DNA of 64,000 nucleotides from Hydractinia symbiolongicarpus (taxonomy: Eukaryota > Cnidaria > Hydrozoa > Anthoathecata > Hydractiniidae), in NCBI RefSeq assembly GCF_029227915.1, contig NC_079886.1:21490501-21554500 (forward strand). Direction: 5' to 3'. Made by a program: the position numbers and the translations under genes. The notes under the pieces are model-generated. The model searched no databases. It had not been told where the DNA came from and saw only the letters and a list, made by a program, of their open reading frames with translations. Numbering within the stretch: position 1 is the stretch's first letter; each line of letters begins with the position of its first letter. Below are positions 23,230 to 37,011 of the stretch, in pieces.

Positions 23230-25082
23230 CTTTAGTCGTTTGTGTAGAACGTTTAACACCACCTGTCACTGTTGTAGGGCCGCTCTCCGTAGGGGTGGTG
23301 GTCAAACTAGTGTTAATACAACCGTAAAACTCGAATCGTAAACAAGGTCTGCCGTAATATTTGACAACTTCAAGTCGTATGACACGTGCTTGGATGGCGT
23401 GTTCGAATTTTCGGTAAACAACCTGGTTGACTCTTCTGTTACCAGAGAAAATCTGGAAAAAAAACAATGTAGATTACACAAAACACAACCACAAAAGCAA
23501 CCGCGTCACTAAAAATGTAAAAAAAATTCACCTTAACATTTCCGTGCAATTTATAATATTGAAAATCGTACTGGTTGATGCTATACTTGAGTTTAAAATT
23601 TCGGATGAACGCAATTGCACTGTCTCGACCTAAAAGAGAAGTGTGACGTCGGTGATGACATTTCTTCGCTCTGTTATGAATGCGGAATCAAGTGATGTTT
23701 AGTTGTGCGTACACCATAATTTAGTGCAAACTATGTGACGTTGAGTTGTGCGCGCGCAATAATTTGAGGCGAATTAAGTCATGCTGAGTTGTGCACACGC
23801 ATAATTGGATGCAAATCACGTGACATTGAGTTGTGGCGCGCAATAATTTGATGCGAATCAAGTGATGTTGAGTTGTACGCGCGCAATAATTTGGTGCTGC
23901 GCGCATAATTTGGTGCAAACCACGTGGCGTTACTTACGATTACTCATTGATTTAAGAATTTATAAATACAATACTTTAACAACAACAACATTAAACAGGG
24001 CAAGCTATTAAACATCTTACTTTGAACAGCAATTTTATTTACAGTGTAGATTTGTCCGAGGTCGACACTTATCCAATGTATTCCGGAAACATATATATTC
24101 GCGCACCACGCTCCTGCAGTCACGTTCAGTTTTTCTCTGTGATTCAGTCTTGCATTAGATGCCTGGAACACAGGTCCCCGTATGGAGTACTGATGTGAAC
24201 TAGATGCAAACGCTGAAGCTTTGATGATGCTAGGATTGGCCACACCTAAATGGACAAAATAGAAAATGGCTGAAATGTTTGCATGCAATGAAAACAAAAA
24301 TTTGTCATATTTTTGTGGTAAAGGCTTTCTATAAATAAAGGTCGATAAATTCTTTATTTTCTCCTGCCCTTCAACCAGAAGCTGATGTGTTTGCTTTAAA
24401 TATATACTGCAATATATATTCTATATATTAAATATATATTTCCCTTTGAATATATTGAAAAACAGGTTCACATTTTACACCCATTGAAATTCACGACAAC
24501 TCCCTACACTTCCTTGAATTGAAAATCCTGCATGCGAAAAAAGTAGATTTAAGCATTCCTATCAACCGTTTAAATAAAATCATGTTAAAAAAATTGTAAG
24601 GCTACCTATTGGAGCGAAGCAATATGGCTTTTTCGTTGTGCAGTTGCGTTTTTTTACGGGAGCTGTAACACCAACTGGGTTTATAGATCCTTGTCGCAGT
24701 TTTCTTGTTTTGTGACCAAATTTTCTGTTAAAAGGTTTACGCCTATTTTTTCTAGATTGATCAACTTCACTGTAGATATTTTTATTATTAGCTCGAGAAT
24801 TGATGGAAGCTAGTGATTTTTCTTTTTCCTTTTGTCCCATTGTCTCTTCCCCTAATTTTTCTTTGTAGCCATTCATGTCTTCTTTGACGTTTCCTTCTGG
24901 AGAAGCATTTTCATCTTCTAATAAGTCACTTGGAATATTTTTGTCATCTAGTGTTTCTAAAGAATCTTGCGACGTTTGTGACTGCATCAGCATGGAACTT
25001 TCTCTTGATGTATCAGTTACACTCTCTTTATCATCTTCATAAGTAGATAGATCGTCGAATTGATTTTCTGTTTTGGTCGTGA
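23230..25082 (-). CDS. G2 module 2: intact linker + F5/8 type C domain
   Basis: Linker 24606-25082, A 24021-24245, B 23532-23629, C 23230-23452. The frame is open with only minor changes (a Ser for Asn in the linker, a Phe for Leu in the C exon). It lies downstream of the nonsense codon in the other module. Confidence 0.75.
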
Positions 25083-26048
25083 CTAAAACGGCAACGTAGA
25101 ACATTGTTTGATAGAAGCCTGTTTCAAATGTATGTAAAAGGCGAACTCAAGTTAGATAAATATATTAATGTTCGATGTGTTTTTGGAACATTATTTCGCA
25201 GTTTGAATAAGTGGGGCTAATTAGATATTGGTACCATTGATCTAGTCTTGATAAGCTGGACTTGCGCTTAGTAAGACCAATTTTTTGATCTTATCAACTA
25301 AAAAATATTGCTTAAATAGGACTTGAGTGCAATGACTTCAAAGTGTAGAAGACAAAAAAGAAGGATTTTGAATGCATTGCATTAAAAAAATTGTGAAGCA
25401 TTGTACTATGTTTGTGTGTTGATCGACTGTAGAACGTTGGCAGGGTCCTCCTCACAAGTTAAATTCTGATATACGCAAACAAAATCAATAAGTGGGACAT
25501 TTTTACCTCTTAAGTTCCAATTAATCAAGTCTTAAAATTGATCAGAAACAAACTGCTGCACATTGATGGACTAGAGTAAAATCATTTTTTGATGCTGGAG
25601 AATTTTTGTTCATGGGTGGTTGACTTAACAAATGATAGCCTTTGATAACTTGCTTAATATCAAACTAAATTGGGAAGTTCATCAGGGAAATGAAAAACAA
25701 CAAATCTTACGAAAGAATGGGGAAATCCAAAGAAAAAACAATAATAACGATGATGGTTAATACGTAAAACAGTTAACTTAGCTGTTAGAAGAAGAAAAAA
25801 AGTAATCGGAGTTTAAATTCTATTTTTTCTGAACTGGTGTCAAAAGCTATGCTTACACTGTTTTCTCCTCTCATCCTAAATTGTAGACAAGATCTAACGC
25901 CTTTTTTCCGCTAAGCGGAATAATTTTGAGCATTTAGATTGGTTGGCAGAAATTTCCGTTGTATATTTCATTTCTATTTTTGCGACGGCTCAGTAGACGT
26001 TTCTAGCCGACAAACAAACAAACAGACGAACATAACAAACAAGAATAC

Positions 26049-27933
26049 CTTTAGTCGTTTGTGTAGAACGTTTAACACCACCTGTCACTGTTGTAGGGCC
26101 GCTCTCCGTAGGGGTGGTGGTCAAACTAGTGTTAATACAACCGTATAACTCGAATCGTAAACAAGGTCTGCCGTAATATTTGACAACTTCAAGTCGTATG
26201 ACACGTGCTTGGATGGCGTGTTCGAATTTTCGGTAAACAACCTGGTTGACTCTTCTGTTACCAGAGAAAATCTGGAAAAAAAACAATGTAGATTACACAA
26301 AACACAACCACAAAAGCAACCGCGTCACTAAAAATGTAAAAAAAATTCACCTTAACATTTCCGTGCAATTTATAATATTGAAAATCGTACTGGTTGATGC
26401 TATACTTGAGTTTAAAATTTCGGATGAACGCAATTGCACTGTCTCGACCTAAAAGAGAAGTGTGACGTCGGTGATGACATTTCTTCGCTCTGTTATGAAT
26501 GCGGAATCAATTGTGCGCGCGCAATAATTAGATGCGAATCAAGTGATGTTTAGTTGTGCGTACACTATAATTTAGTGCAAACTATGTGACGTTGAGTTGT
26601 GCGCGCGCAATAATTTGAGGCGAATTAAGTCATGCTGAGTTGTGCACACGCATAATTGGATGCAAACCACGTGACATTGAGTTGTGGCGCGCAATAATTT
26701 GATGCGAATCAAGTGATGTTGAGTTGTACGCGCGCAATAATTTGGTGCTGCGCGCATAATTTGGTGCAAACCACGTGGCGTTACTTACGATTACTCATTG
26801 ATTTAAGAATTTATAAATACAATACTTTAACAACAACAACATTAAACAGGGCAAGCTATTAAACATCTTACTTTGAACAGCAATTTTATTTACAGTGTAG
26901 ATTTGTCCGAGGTCGACACTTATCCAATGTATTCCGGAAACATATATATTCGCGCTTCACGCTCCTGCAGTCACGTTCAGTTTTTCTCTGTGATTCAGTC
27001 TCGCATTAGATGCCTGGAACACAGGTCCCCGTATGGAGTACTGATGTGAACTAGATGCAAACGCTGAAGCTTTGATGATGCTAGGATTGGCCACACCTAA
27101 ATGGACAAAATAGAAAATGGCTGAAATGTTTGCATGCAATGAAAACAAAAATTTGTCATATTTTTGTGGTAAAGCCTTTCTATAAATAAAGGTCGATAAA
27201 TTCTTTATTTTCTCCTGCCCTTCAACCAGAAGCTGATGTGTTTGCTTTAAATATATACTGCAATATATATTCTATATATTAAATATATATTTCCCTTTGA
27301 ATATATTGAAAAACAGGTTCACATTTTACACCCATTGAAATTCACGACAACTCCCTACACTTCCTTGAATTGAAAATCCTGCATGCGAAAAAAGTAGATT
27401 TAAGCATTCCTATCAACCGTTTAAATAAAATCATGTTAAAAAAATTGTAAGGCTACCTATTGGAGCGAAGCAATATGGCTTTTTCGTTGTGCAGTTGCGT
27501 TTTTTTACGGGAGCTGTAACACCAACTGGGTTTATAGATCCTTGTCGCAGTTTTCTTGTTTTGTGACCAAATTTTCTGTTAAAAGGTTTACGCCTATTTT
27601 TTCTAGATTGATCAACTTCACTGTAGATATTTTTATTATTAGCCCGAGAATTGATGGAAGCTAGTGATTTTTCTTTTTCCTTTTGTCCCATTGTCTCTTC
27701 CCCTAATTTTTTTTTGTAGCCATTCATGTCTTCTTTGACGTTTCCTTCTGGAGAAGCATTTTCATCTTCTAATAAGTCACTTGGAATATTTTTGTCATCT
27801 AGTGTTTCTAAAGAATCTTGCGACGTTTGTGACTGCATCAGCATGGAACTTTCTCTTGATGTATCAGTTACACTCTCTTTATCATCTTCATAAGTAGATA
27901 GATCGTCGAATTGATTTTCTGTTTTGGTCGTGA
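26049..27933 (-). pseudogene. G2 module 1: F5/8C exon A interrupted by TGA
   Basis: Linker 27457-27933, A 26872-27096, B 26351-26448, C 26049-26271. The conserved Trp-Cys of the F5/8C domain has become stop-Ser at 26954-26959 through changes in adjacent bases. The linker has a Glu-to-Lys change. Splice sites are intact. Confidence 0.85.
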
Positions 27934-30900
27934 CTAAAACGGCAATGTAGAACATTGTTTGATAGAAGCCTGTTTCAAATGTATGTAAAAGGCGAACTCA
28001 AGTTAGATAAATATATTAATGTTCGATGTGTTTTTGGAACATTATTTCGCAGTTTGAATAAGTGGGGCTAATTAGATATTGGTACCATTGATCTAGTCTT
28101 GATAAGCTGGACTTGCGCTTAGTAAGACCAATTTTTTGATCTTATCAACTAAAAAATATTGCTTAAATAGGACTTGAGTGCAATGACTTCAAAGTGTAGA
28201 AGACAAAAAAGAAGGATTTTGAATGCATTGCATTAAAAAAATTGTGAAGCATTGTACTATGTTTGTGTGTTGATCGACTGTAGAACGTTGGCAGGGTCCT
28301 CCTCACAAGTTAAATTCTGATATACGCAAACAAAATCAATAAGTGGGACATTTTTACCTCTTAAGTTCCAATTAATCAAGTCTTAAAATTGATCAGAAAC
28401 AAACTGCTGCACATTGATGGAAAGAAGACTAGAGTAAAATCATTTTTTGATGCTGGAGAATTTTTGTTCATGGGTGGTTGACTTAACAAATGATAGCCTT
28501 TGATAACTTGCTTAATTTCAAACTAAATTGGGAAGTTCATCAGGGAAATGAAAAACAACAAATCTTACGAAAGAATGGGGAAATCCAAAGAAAAAACAAT
28601 AATAACGATGATGGTTAATACGTAAAACAGTTAACTTAGCTGTTAGAAGAAGAAAAAAAGTAATCGGAGTTTAAATTCTATTTTTTCTGAACTGGTGTCA
28701 AAAGCTATGCTTACACTGTTTTCTCCTCTCATCCTAAATTGTAGACAAGATCTAACGCCTTTTTTCCGCTAAGCGGAATAATTTTGAGCATTTAGATTGG
28801 TTGGCAGAAATTTCCGTTGTATATTTGATTTCTATTTTTGCGACGGCTCAGTAGACGTTTCTAGCCGTTCACATTTTTTTCACCTTACACAGAATAGTTC
28901 GCGTAGTAGAGATAATTTTCTACTGTAATTTTTTGCGCAGAAACATTAAACCAGAATCTGCAATGCTTTGTAAAAAGGGTGCCGTACCCTGAAGTATATT
29001 CTGAAAGCATTTCTTTAGCCTTAGGATACACAAGAATAATAATTGGAGCAACTTAAGCCTTGATATGGCTATAGATATTAATATAATGTTCATTTTTGTT
29101 TTTTCAAATGCACACTAAAAGATAATATATTCATTTTGTCGTCCAGCGAATTTTCTATACGCGCTTTTTTATAAAAATATAGTTCATAAGAATATTTAAC
29201 TGGGGTTCAGGATAAAATGTGTTATGCTTTCTAATAATGTGTTAGACATTCTTCTAACAGCGCATAATTTATTTTTGCAGTGTAGAATCCAAAAAAGAAT
29301 AATGTTTCCCGAAACCTTTGAAATCGGGAAACACCGCATACTTTACAGAACATTTCGACGCTGTCTTAAACCTTCTTAGTGGTATCCTCATAAGTCCTCT
29401 TCTTAATTCAGCGAGGGAAAAAAAGTATATTTTATAAGTTCACTCGTTCACGTTCCTATCATTTTAGATGCTAACTGAGAGGTTGCGTGTAAAGGAGACA
29501 GTTTTATGCAAAAACGCGATTGTTTTGCGGATATGGGTCATATATAATCACTATACAAGCTTATTTTGAGAATTTCCTGTGTCTTCTAAAGCTTTACTTT
29601 GTAATTTTAGATATTTTTTTTACTTTATTTCCCACTAAAAGTATTCATTACCTCTTTGTAGATGTAGTATAGGTCCTTTTATTCTATCATCCTTCCTAAA
29701 GTTCACATAGTTCGTATCGACCAAATTTTCTCCTTTACTATGAAAGTCTCCAGGTTTAAAATTAAATCGTTTCTCTGAGTCACCTATCTTTGTAGTACAC
29801 CAACCAACATTGACAAAAGCCGACACATACAAAAATTTAGCGTCCTCTCTGCTAATCTTCGTGTCGTAAAACTTAACAGAATATGAGGAATGCTTGCTTC
29901 GTTGCGGATCGTGAATAACGTCTTGTCCTAATCTCACTGCATCTTCATTGTTTAAAGCTGCTTTGTATAACATTACGACAAGACAGGATCCTGCTGGTAG
30001 TTGGTAAGGGAAGCGCTTGCTGTAAGTAATACCACCTTCCACTCTTATTCCAGTTAAATCCACCATTGATTTAGCTGTGTCTGCAAGTAGGATCAAGGCT
30101 GCAACAAGTAGAGTGCATTTCGCGATAATTTCGTGTCGTCTAAACATTCTGTGTTGACATGTCTTCCGTAGAAATAAGTTTTGTAGAATTTTATTGAAAG
30201 AATTTATTTGCAATCAGTTGAGTTTTTATTCCTCGTGAGAATGTTTGTATGACGTGATAGTAATGTATTTTCTGCTTCGCTGTGTTTTTATTCTTCGCTT
30301 GACATGATTTGAAAGCACAAAAAGTTATTCAGCACAACCCGGAAGACACTGTGTAAAATGAAACCGCGGGTTTCCATTCTTTCGCTCTCTTTTTTTTAAC
30401 CATAAATTTATAAAAAAAATTATTGAACAAAGATGAAGACTGGAAACTAGAATCTGGAAACTAATTGGTTGGAAGACTGTTTATAAAAAGCTTTATGACT
30501 TATTCTTTACTGAACAGTGCATAGCATACAACATGCAAAGCACCTCTTTTTCATTTCGTGGCTTTTGCTATCTGCATTTTTAGCATAATTATTATCAGCA
30601 TCATTGGCTTCAGACTGTCGGTCCCTCAGCGGAAAATAAGTGTCTATTTGTGACATTTCTCAGTAGAGAAAACTTGAGGTGATGATACAACATGACTTTC
30701 TGTAAACACGTGTTATCGGCATCTTTCAAACTATTTTTTCACATTATTGAAGCTGCATGCAATGTACAAGTATGTTTCCAGAAAACATTTGAATTTCTGC
30801 GATGTCACAATAGGAGGAGCATATCTGACAACGCTCTGTGCAATAGTATTTACGTGCATATATCCGAAAATCCGATTGTGCATAATCCAAACAAATACTA

Positions 30901-31546
30901 CCTACAATGACTACAATTTACGAACAATGCAATCGATGATGTGCTTTGCTTCTTTTATGTTGATGTTTTAAATGCAGATAGATTGCATGTCGCTTCTTAT
31001 GCAGATCTTAATCATTCGTAACTTTGTTTCAATTAAAAACACAGCCGTCGTCAACTCGCTGTTATTTAAACTCAACATCATCCTAAGGAAAAAATCTTAG
31101 CGGGGAAGAAAATTAAGCAAAAAAAAAAACAAAAAAAACGCCAGGTTTAATTCCCCTAAAATGAATTTTTTTCACCGTATGAAAACATTAATTGTTCTTT
31201 CTAATGATCAGAGAATATGTTTTTGATTTTGATATTTGACAGGAGTGACCTTCTTTTCATATAAGTTTACATTTGTTATTGTAAAAAAATCATCCTACAT
31301 TTTTCTCCTTAAACAAAAATTCTTGTCATTCGCCAAATAAATTCTCGCTAAAATTTCTTCCCTAAACGAAATTATTTATAGAATAGTCTCAGTATCCACG
31401 TGGACAGACACCCTATCTGGTAAGAAAGTTAATCTATATCCGCAACGTGTGAGCAGGGTCTAAAAAATGGCTTCTTTCACGAAAACTAGCAAAAGTGGCT
31501 CAAATTATTATTGTGGTCCTTATACGGTCTGTAGAGTTGCTTATGT

Positions 31547-31730
31547 GGAAACACGTGAACCAATCAAAAACATGATAGAAAAACTTGAACCAATAAAAAA
31601 CATGGTAGAAAAACTTGAACCAATCAAAAACATGGTAGAAAAACTTGAACCAATCAAAAACATGGTAGAAACACGTGAACCAATCAAAAACATGGTGGAA
31701 ACACGTGAACCAATCAAAAACATGGTGTTT
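31547..31730. repeat. 30-bp minisatellite, about 6 copies (block 3)
   Basis: Same repeat as 4503-4691, in the same position between the head exon and the next tail exon. Confidence 0.88.
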
Positions 31731-32180
31731 TTTGTTTAGATTTGATTATTTAATAGCTACCAACATTTTCAGATATTAAAAAAGAATCCGGACATCTGAC
31801 CATTACAATCAGTAGTCTTGGATATGATGATTTGACAATGATTCGATGACTTTTTGTTTTGATTTCAATACACAAAATGTAAAAATTATTTTTGTATTTA
31901 AGAATATTATTACTTTCAAAGGGAAGATTTTCATTTTGTGTTCTAGGATCCCTTTAACTACAAAATCATGAGGCAACAACTAAAACGAGATTTTATGAGT
32001 CTGCTGGAAATGTGTTTGAGTATTTTACAATATGGACGATGATATCCCCAACAATTCTGCTGGAGATATATTTATTGGAAATAAAACATGACATGCACAA
32101 TATAAAAAATAGATAAAAACACAAGTTAAAGAAAAGAAAAATCGGGAAAATAGCCTATAACAGATGTGAGACACATAACT

Positions 32181-32186
32181 TTTATT
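32181..32186 (-). terminator. Polyadenylation signal of G3
   Basis: AATAAA on the minus strand, about 105 bases past the tail-exon stop, as in the other copies. Confidence 0.45.
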
Positions 32187-33620
32187 TCCTTGTCAAACTA
32201 CATAACTATCCGTGAAGTATATATGAAAAGTTCTAAATTAAAACTGAACAACTTCCTGCTTTCTCTTATAGAACATGTATTATCAAAATATCACTTTCCA
32301 GACAGTACGCAGCAACTGGATGGACAAAAAACGTCAACACATTGATTATTGCAATACGAAGGACACTCTGGTGGTTTGGGTGTTGTTCTGTTTCTCTCTC
32401 TTACATTTTCTTGATTCACTTCTACGTCTGCATTTGGATGCAATGTGACTGGCTTGGTAACTGTTACTATATTTCTAGGTTTTGCTGTTGAGATTGGATT
32501 CTGCGTTGTGGATGGTCCAGCAAAGGCTAGCATAGTAGAAAGTTGTAACATTATACATTTTAAAATACGTTTAGTATGATCTTAAATATCATTTAATAGA
32601 ACACACAACTAGGTAAATACTGCGTGAAAATGAAAACCATAAGGCCAATCTCCACCCTAGAGCTCTTCGAGATAAACAATCTAGCTATCGAGGTTTTGAT
32701 CTCAATGAGCTCTGGGGATGAGAATGCCATAACGTCATAATGCAGTTTCCCTTTCTGTAGTGACGTGGTGCAGCGAACCTTTTTTTCGAAGAGCACCTTG
32801 AGAAAAGATTAAAGAAGACAAATTTTGAAAACAAATATTCGAATCGACTTGATTGATACCTCACAAAAGTCAAGACATGGGTGAGACTTAACAATTTTAA
32901 GTCTCAAATATTTTTTTGGTTATGTGTTTAAATCATATATTGACAGTTCCCTCATAAAACAGTTTTAGTAAAAAATCGTAAAAGTTTATCTTTGATTAGG
33001 TGGCTATAATTACTCGAGTGCATAACAAGTTTCTCAAAAACAGCATAAGAGAGCAACGCGGCTTAAAAATGAAGTCTCACATTGTGCCGTAAATTAAAAA
33101 GTAAATTCAAAGACCGAGATCGGAACTTTTTGGGGAGAATATTTCATTTTTTTCCTAGTCTACTTTGGACCAAAATAGTACTGGATATGAAATTAACAAA
33201 CATTTTCAAGTTATGGCCTGAAAGAGGTATATTGTAAATTTCGATGTCATTTTAAGCATACTTTTATAAATTTACTGTGCCAAATTTTGGAAACAAACTA
33301 CAGCAGCCCAGTCAAAGCTAGAAACAACCCACCACAAAAACCTTTCCATTTCGCACACACGGACACTTCGGGTCTGAGTGGCAATAACCAGTTCTTTTAC
33401 TGTATTTAAAATATTTCGGACAGGAGCAAGCGTCAATGCATTGTAATCTATGACAACCACGCGGGTCTTTTGCGAGACTATTGCATGTATTGATGCACAA
33501 ACAAGTGGAGTTGCGTGGACACAAAGTAGTAGCTAAAAATCACCGATAGAATATTAAGGTGAGATAAACAAAAGCAAACCAACAAACAAACAAACAGACG
33601 AACATAACAAACAAGAATAC

Positions 33621-35150
33621 CTTTAGTCGTTTGTGTAGAACGTTTAACACCACCTGTCACTGTTGTAGGGCCGCTCTCCGTTACAATCTGTGTTTTTATT
33701 GTGGTCGTGGGCTGCTAATGGAAGGGTAAAGTTTTTTATTAAAGATAAAAAATCTGATAGACGTTGAGATTTTACATCAACTACGTATGAGAAAAACGTG
33801 GCCACACATACCGGCGTTGTGGTAATACTACAATTTTTTTCGTCATATCCGTCTTCACAATCCAGATAATTATCACAAACGTAAGTTTTTTTGATACATT
33901 TCCCTAACACAGAACCAACAGACTTCGGACATAAGAAAAGCTCCTCGATACAACATTTCTCATCTTCTTGGTTCATACAGTCCGTCACTTTATCACATAT
34001 CCAACTCTTATCAATGCAATTTTTTGAGCTGGGGCATATAAAGCCATTACATTGAGTGGTCGTAGTCACTACGGTGGTAGATGTTGTGGTAGATGGTAGC
34101 ACAGTTGTTGTTGTGTCTGTACAATTTTTCTCGTCCGCTCCAGATGGACAATCGTCCTGACCATTGCAAACATAGCTGTATAGAAAAAATCTTCTTTATT
34201 TTTCAGTAGCTACAATCTTTTTTAAAGAAGAACAATAGTTCCAGACACTCTGAAACCTTAAAGGCAACGCAAATTTCCATTATCCAAAACTACAACAAAT
34301 TATTTGCTGGTAATAATAACTGACAGCAAAAAACAAAGCCGTTTAAATGTTAACACATTCGACACCACTAATGGATGAAAGTCTCCTCCTTTTGAAGGAG
34401 ACGTAAACAAAAATTTCAGGGCATGTGATCATACGTGAACTTCTTGCACAAAACTTTTGAGACACTGGAAAAGGCAACTTACGTTCTAAAAATACACTTT
34501 CCACTTGGACATTTGAATTGCGACGGTTGACATGTTCGATTCGGACAATACCATTCGTCACTTCCATCCTTACAATCATGATCGCCGTCACAAACATTGA
34601 CAGACAATGTACACTGACCGGATTCGCATGTAAACTCGTTTGGACTGAAAACAAAAAACCAATGCTACTATTAAAAAGAAATGAATCGAGTAAGAAAAAT
34701 TATCATCTTCTAAAGGCTGGTTTCTACTCAAACGAATGTGGTTGATTTGATCGACGTCGATCGATTCGAGCACATTCGTTTAAGTGGAAACCCGTCTTAA
34801 CTTTAAAAAAGATTTGTCAAGTGTTAATTGTTCTGAGAATTTATGACAGACAGAAAAAAACAGCACATGTGAATTTCGCACGTTGACTATTTCCTAATCG
34901 ACTGGAAATTCAGGTAAAAGTCCGTCGCAAAACTGAGTTGTGCGAAAGCTTCCTAATGTAACCTGAAAAATAGAAATGTGCAAAGCATAACTTAAAGTAC
35001 ACGATCAATTTAAGATTGTTTTTAAAATAACATACCCACAAGTTCTGTTACAGTTGAACTCATCAGAACCATCTTTGCAGTTCGCCACGTTATTACATAC
35101 CAATCGATTCGCTATACATTCCCCGTTTTGGCATTCAAATTCACTGCAAA
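33621..35150 (-). CDS. G3 LDL-receptor class A exons (five repeats) plus Thr-rich exon
   Basis: Three exons (35036-35150, 34483-34644, 33812-34175) encode five LDLa repeats with the usual six Cys and acidic calcium site, for example [32 protein letters not shown] and [16 protein letters not shown]. Two repeats are split between exons, with phases 2-2 matching. A Thr-rich exon (33621-33714, phase 0 in, 1 out) ends in TTKG, as the fused C exons elsewhere do. In all other units this region is missing and the two flanking exons are merged in frame. Confidence 0.82.
34719..34792. mobile_element. Small MITE-like palindrome in an LDLa intron
   Basis: 74-bp foldback. GGTTTCTACTCAAACGAATG at 34719 is mirrored by an inverted copy ending at 34792 (CATTCGTTTAAGTGGAAACC), with two or three mismatches over about 22 bases. 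It lies in the intron before the second LDLa exon. It is too short to encode anything; a non-autonomous DNA transposon remnant is the likeliest reading. Confidence 0.5.
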
Positions 35151-35428
35151 CTGTAGTCGGCCGAAACGTGCTAAGAGGGTTGTTGTAGGTGGAGGGGTGG
35201 TGGTCAAACTGGTGTTAATACAACCGTATAAGTAAACAAGGTCTGCCGTAATATTTGACAACTTCAAGTCGTATGACACGTGCTTGGATGGCGTGTTCGA
35301 ATTTTTGGTAAACAACCTGGTTGACTCTTCTGTTACCAGAGAAAATCTGGAAACAAAAAAACAATGTAGATTACACAAAACACAACCACAAAAGCAACCG
35401 CGTCACTAAAAATGTAAAAAAAATTCAC

Positions 35429-37011
35429 CTTAACATTTCCGTGCAATTTATAATATTGAAAATCGTACTGGTTGATGCTATACTTGAGTTTAAAATTTCG
35501 GATGAACGCAATTGCACTGTCTCGACCTAAAAGAGAAGTGTGACGTCGGTGATGACATTTCTTCGCTCTGTTATGAATGCGGAATCAATTGTGCGCGCGC
35601 AATAATTAGATGCGAATCAAGTGATGTTTAGTTGTGCGTACACTATAATTTAGTGCAAACTATGTGACGTTGAGTTGTGCGCGCGCAATAATTTGAGGCG
35701 AATTAAGTCATGCTGAGTTGTGCACACGCATAATTGGATGCAAACCACGTGACATTGAGTTGTGGCGCGCAATAATTTGATGCGAATCAAGTGATGTTGA
35801 GTTGTACGCGCGCAATAATTTGGTGCTGCGCGCATAATTTGGTGCAAACCACGTGGCGTTACTTACGATTACTCATTGATTTAAGAATTTATAAATACAA
35901 TACTTTAACAACAACAACATTAAACAGGGCAAGCTATTAAACATCTTACTTTGAACAGCAATTTTATTTACAGTGTAGATTTGTCCGAGGTCGACACTTA
36001 TCCAATGTATTCCGGAAACATATATATTCGCGCACCACGCTCCTGCAGTCACGTTCAGTTTTTCTCTGTGATTCAGTCTCGCATTAGATGCCTGGAACAC
36101 AGGTCCCCGTATGGAGTACTGATGTGAACTAGATGCAAACGCTGAAGCTTTGATGATGCTAGGATTGGCCACACCTAAATGGACAAAATAGAAAATGGCT
36201 GAAATGTTTGCATGCAATGAAAACAAAAATTTGTCATATTTTTGTGGCAAAGGCTTTCTATAAATAAAGGTCGATAAATTCTTTATTTTCTCCTGCCCTT
36301 CAACCAGAAGCTGATGTGTTTGCTTTAAATATATACTGCAATATATATTCTATATATTAAATATATATTTCCCTTTGAATATATTGAAAAACAGGTTCAC
36401 ATTTTACACCCATTGAAATTCACGACAACTCCCTACACTTCCTTGAACTGAAAATCCTGCATGCGAAAAAAGTAGATTTAAGCATTCCTATCAACCGTTT
36501 AAATAAAATCATGTTAAAAAAATTGTAAGGCTACCTATTGGAGCGAAGCAATATGGCTTTTTCGTTGTGCAGTTGCGTTTTTTTACGGGAGCTGTAACAC
36601 CAACTGGGTTTATAGATCCTTGTCGCAGTTTTCTTGTTTTGTGACCAAATTTTCTGTTAAAAGGTTTACGCCTATTTTTTCTAGATTGATCAACTTCACT
36701 GTAGATATTTTTATTATTAGCTCGAGAATTGATGGAAGCTAGTGATTTTTCTTTTTCCTTTTGTCCCATTGTCTCTTCCCCTAATTTTTCTTTGTAGCCA
36801 TTCATGTCTTCTTTGACGTTTCCTTCTGGAGAAGCATTTTCATCTTCTAATAAGTCACTTGGAATATTTTTGTCATCTAGTGTTTCTAAAGAATCTTGCG
36901 ACGTTTGTGACTGCATCAGCATGGAACTTTCTCTTGATGTATCAGTTACACTCTCTTTATCATCTTCATAAGTAGATAGATCGTCGAATTGATTTTCTGT
37001 TTTGGTCGTGA
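35429..37011 (-). CDS. G3 module 2: linker and F5/8C exons A and B (C exon frameshifted)
   Basis: Linker 36535-37011, A 35950-36174 and B 35429-35526 are open. The C exon (from 35346) has lost eight bases within the CLRFELYGC motif near 35230, which destroys the domain's end and brings a stop into frame a few codons later. The continuation into the LDLa exon therefore lacks a continuous frame here. Confidence 0.7.

Larger units (their letters stand above)
23191..28867. repeat. Two tandem [linker + F5/8C] units of G2
   Basis: Units 23191-26009 and 26010-28867 are homologous to the 2858-bp units of G1 with the same TTCTAGCCG/ACAAACAAAC junction. The first unit has lost one minisatellite repeat. 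Confidence 0.92.
21874..30147 (-). pseudogene. G2: two-module member of the family with a premature stop in its first F5/8C domain
   Basis: Exons in transcription order: head 29652-30147; module 1 linker 27457-27933, A 26872-27096, B 26351-26448, C 26049-26271; module 2 linker 24606-25082, A 24021-24245, B 23532-23629, C 23230-23452; TIL 22938-23141; tail 21874-22109. Splice sites and phases match G1, and an intact product would be about 993 residues. In module 1 exon A the conserved GAWCA motif is changed: TGG-TGC has become TGA-AGC, putting a stop at 26957-26959. Translation would end after about 370 residues, inside the F5/8C domain and without the Cys tail. Exon skipping is possible, since A+B+C is phase 1 to phase 1, so a shortened functional product cannot be excluded. 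Everything downstream is still open, so the damage is recent. Confidence 0.65.
28868..33581. repeat. Large duplicated block 3 (G2 head, intergenic, G3 tail and TIL exon)
   Basis: Homologous to blocks 1, 2 and 4. Private features are a deletion in the sequence downstream of the minisatellite (near 31850) and small indels that break the plus-strand ORF seen in blocks 1 and 2. Confidence 0.92.
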
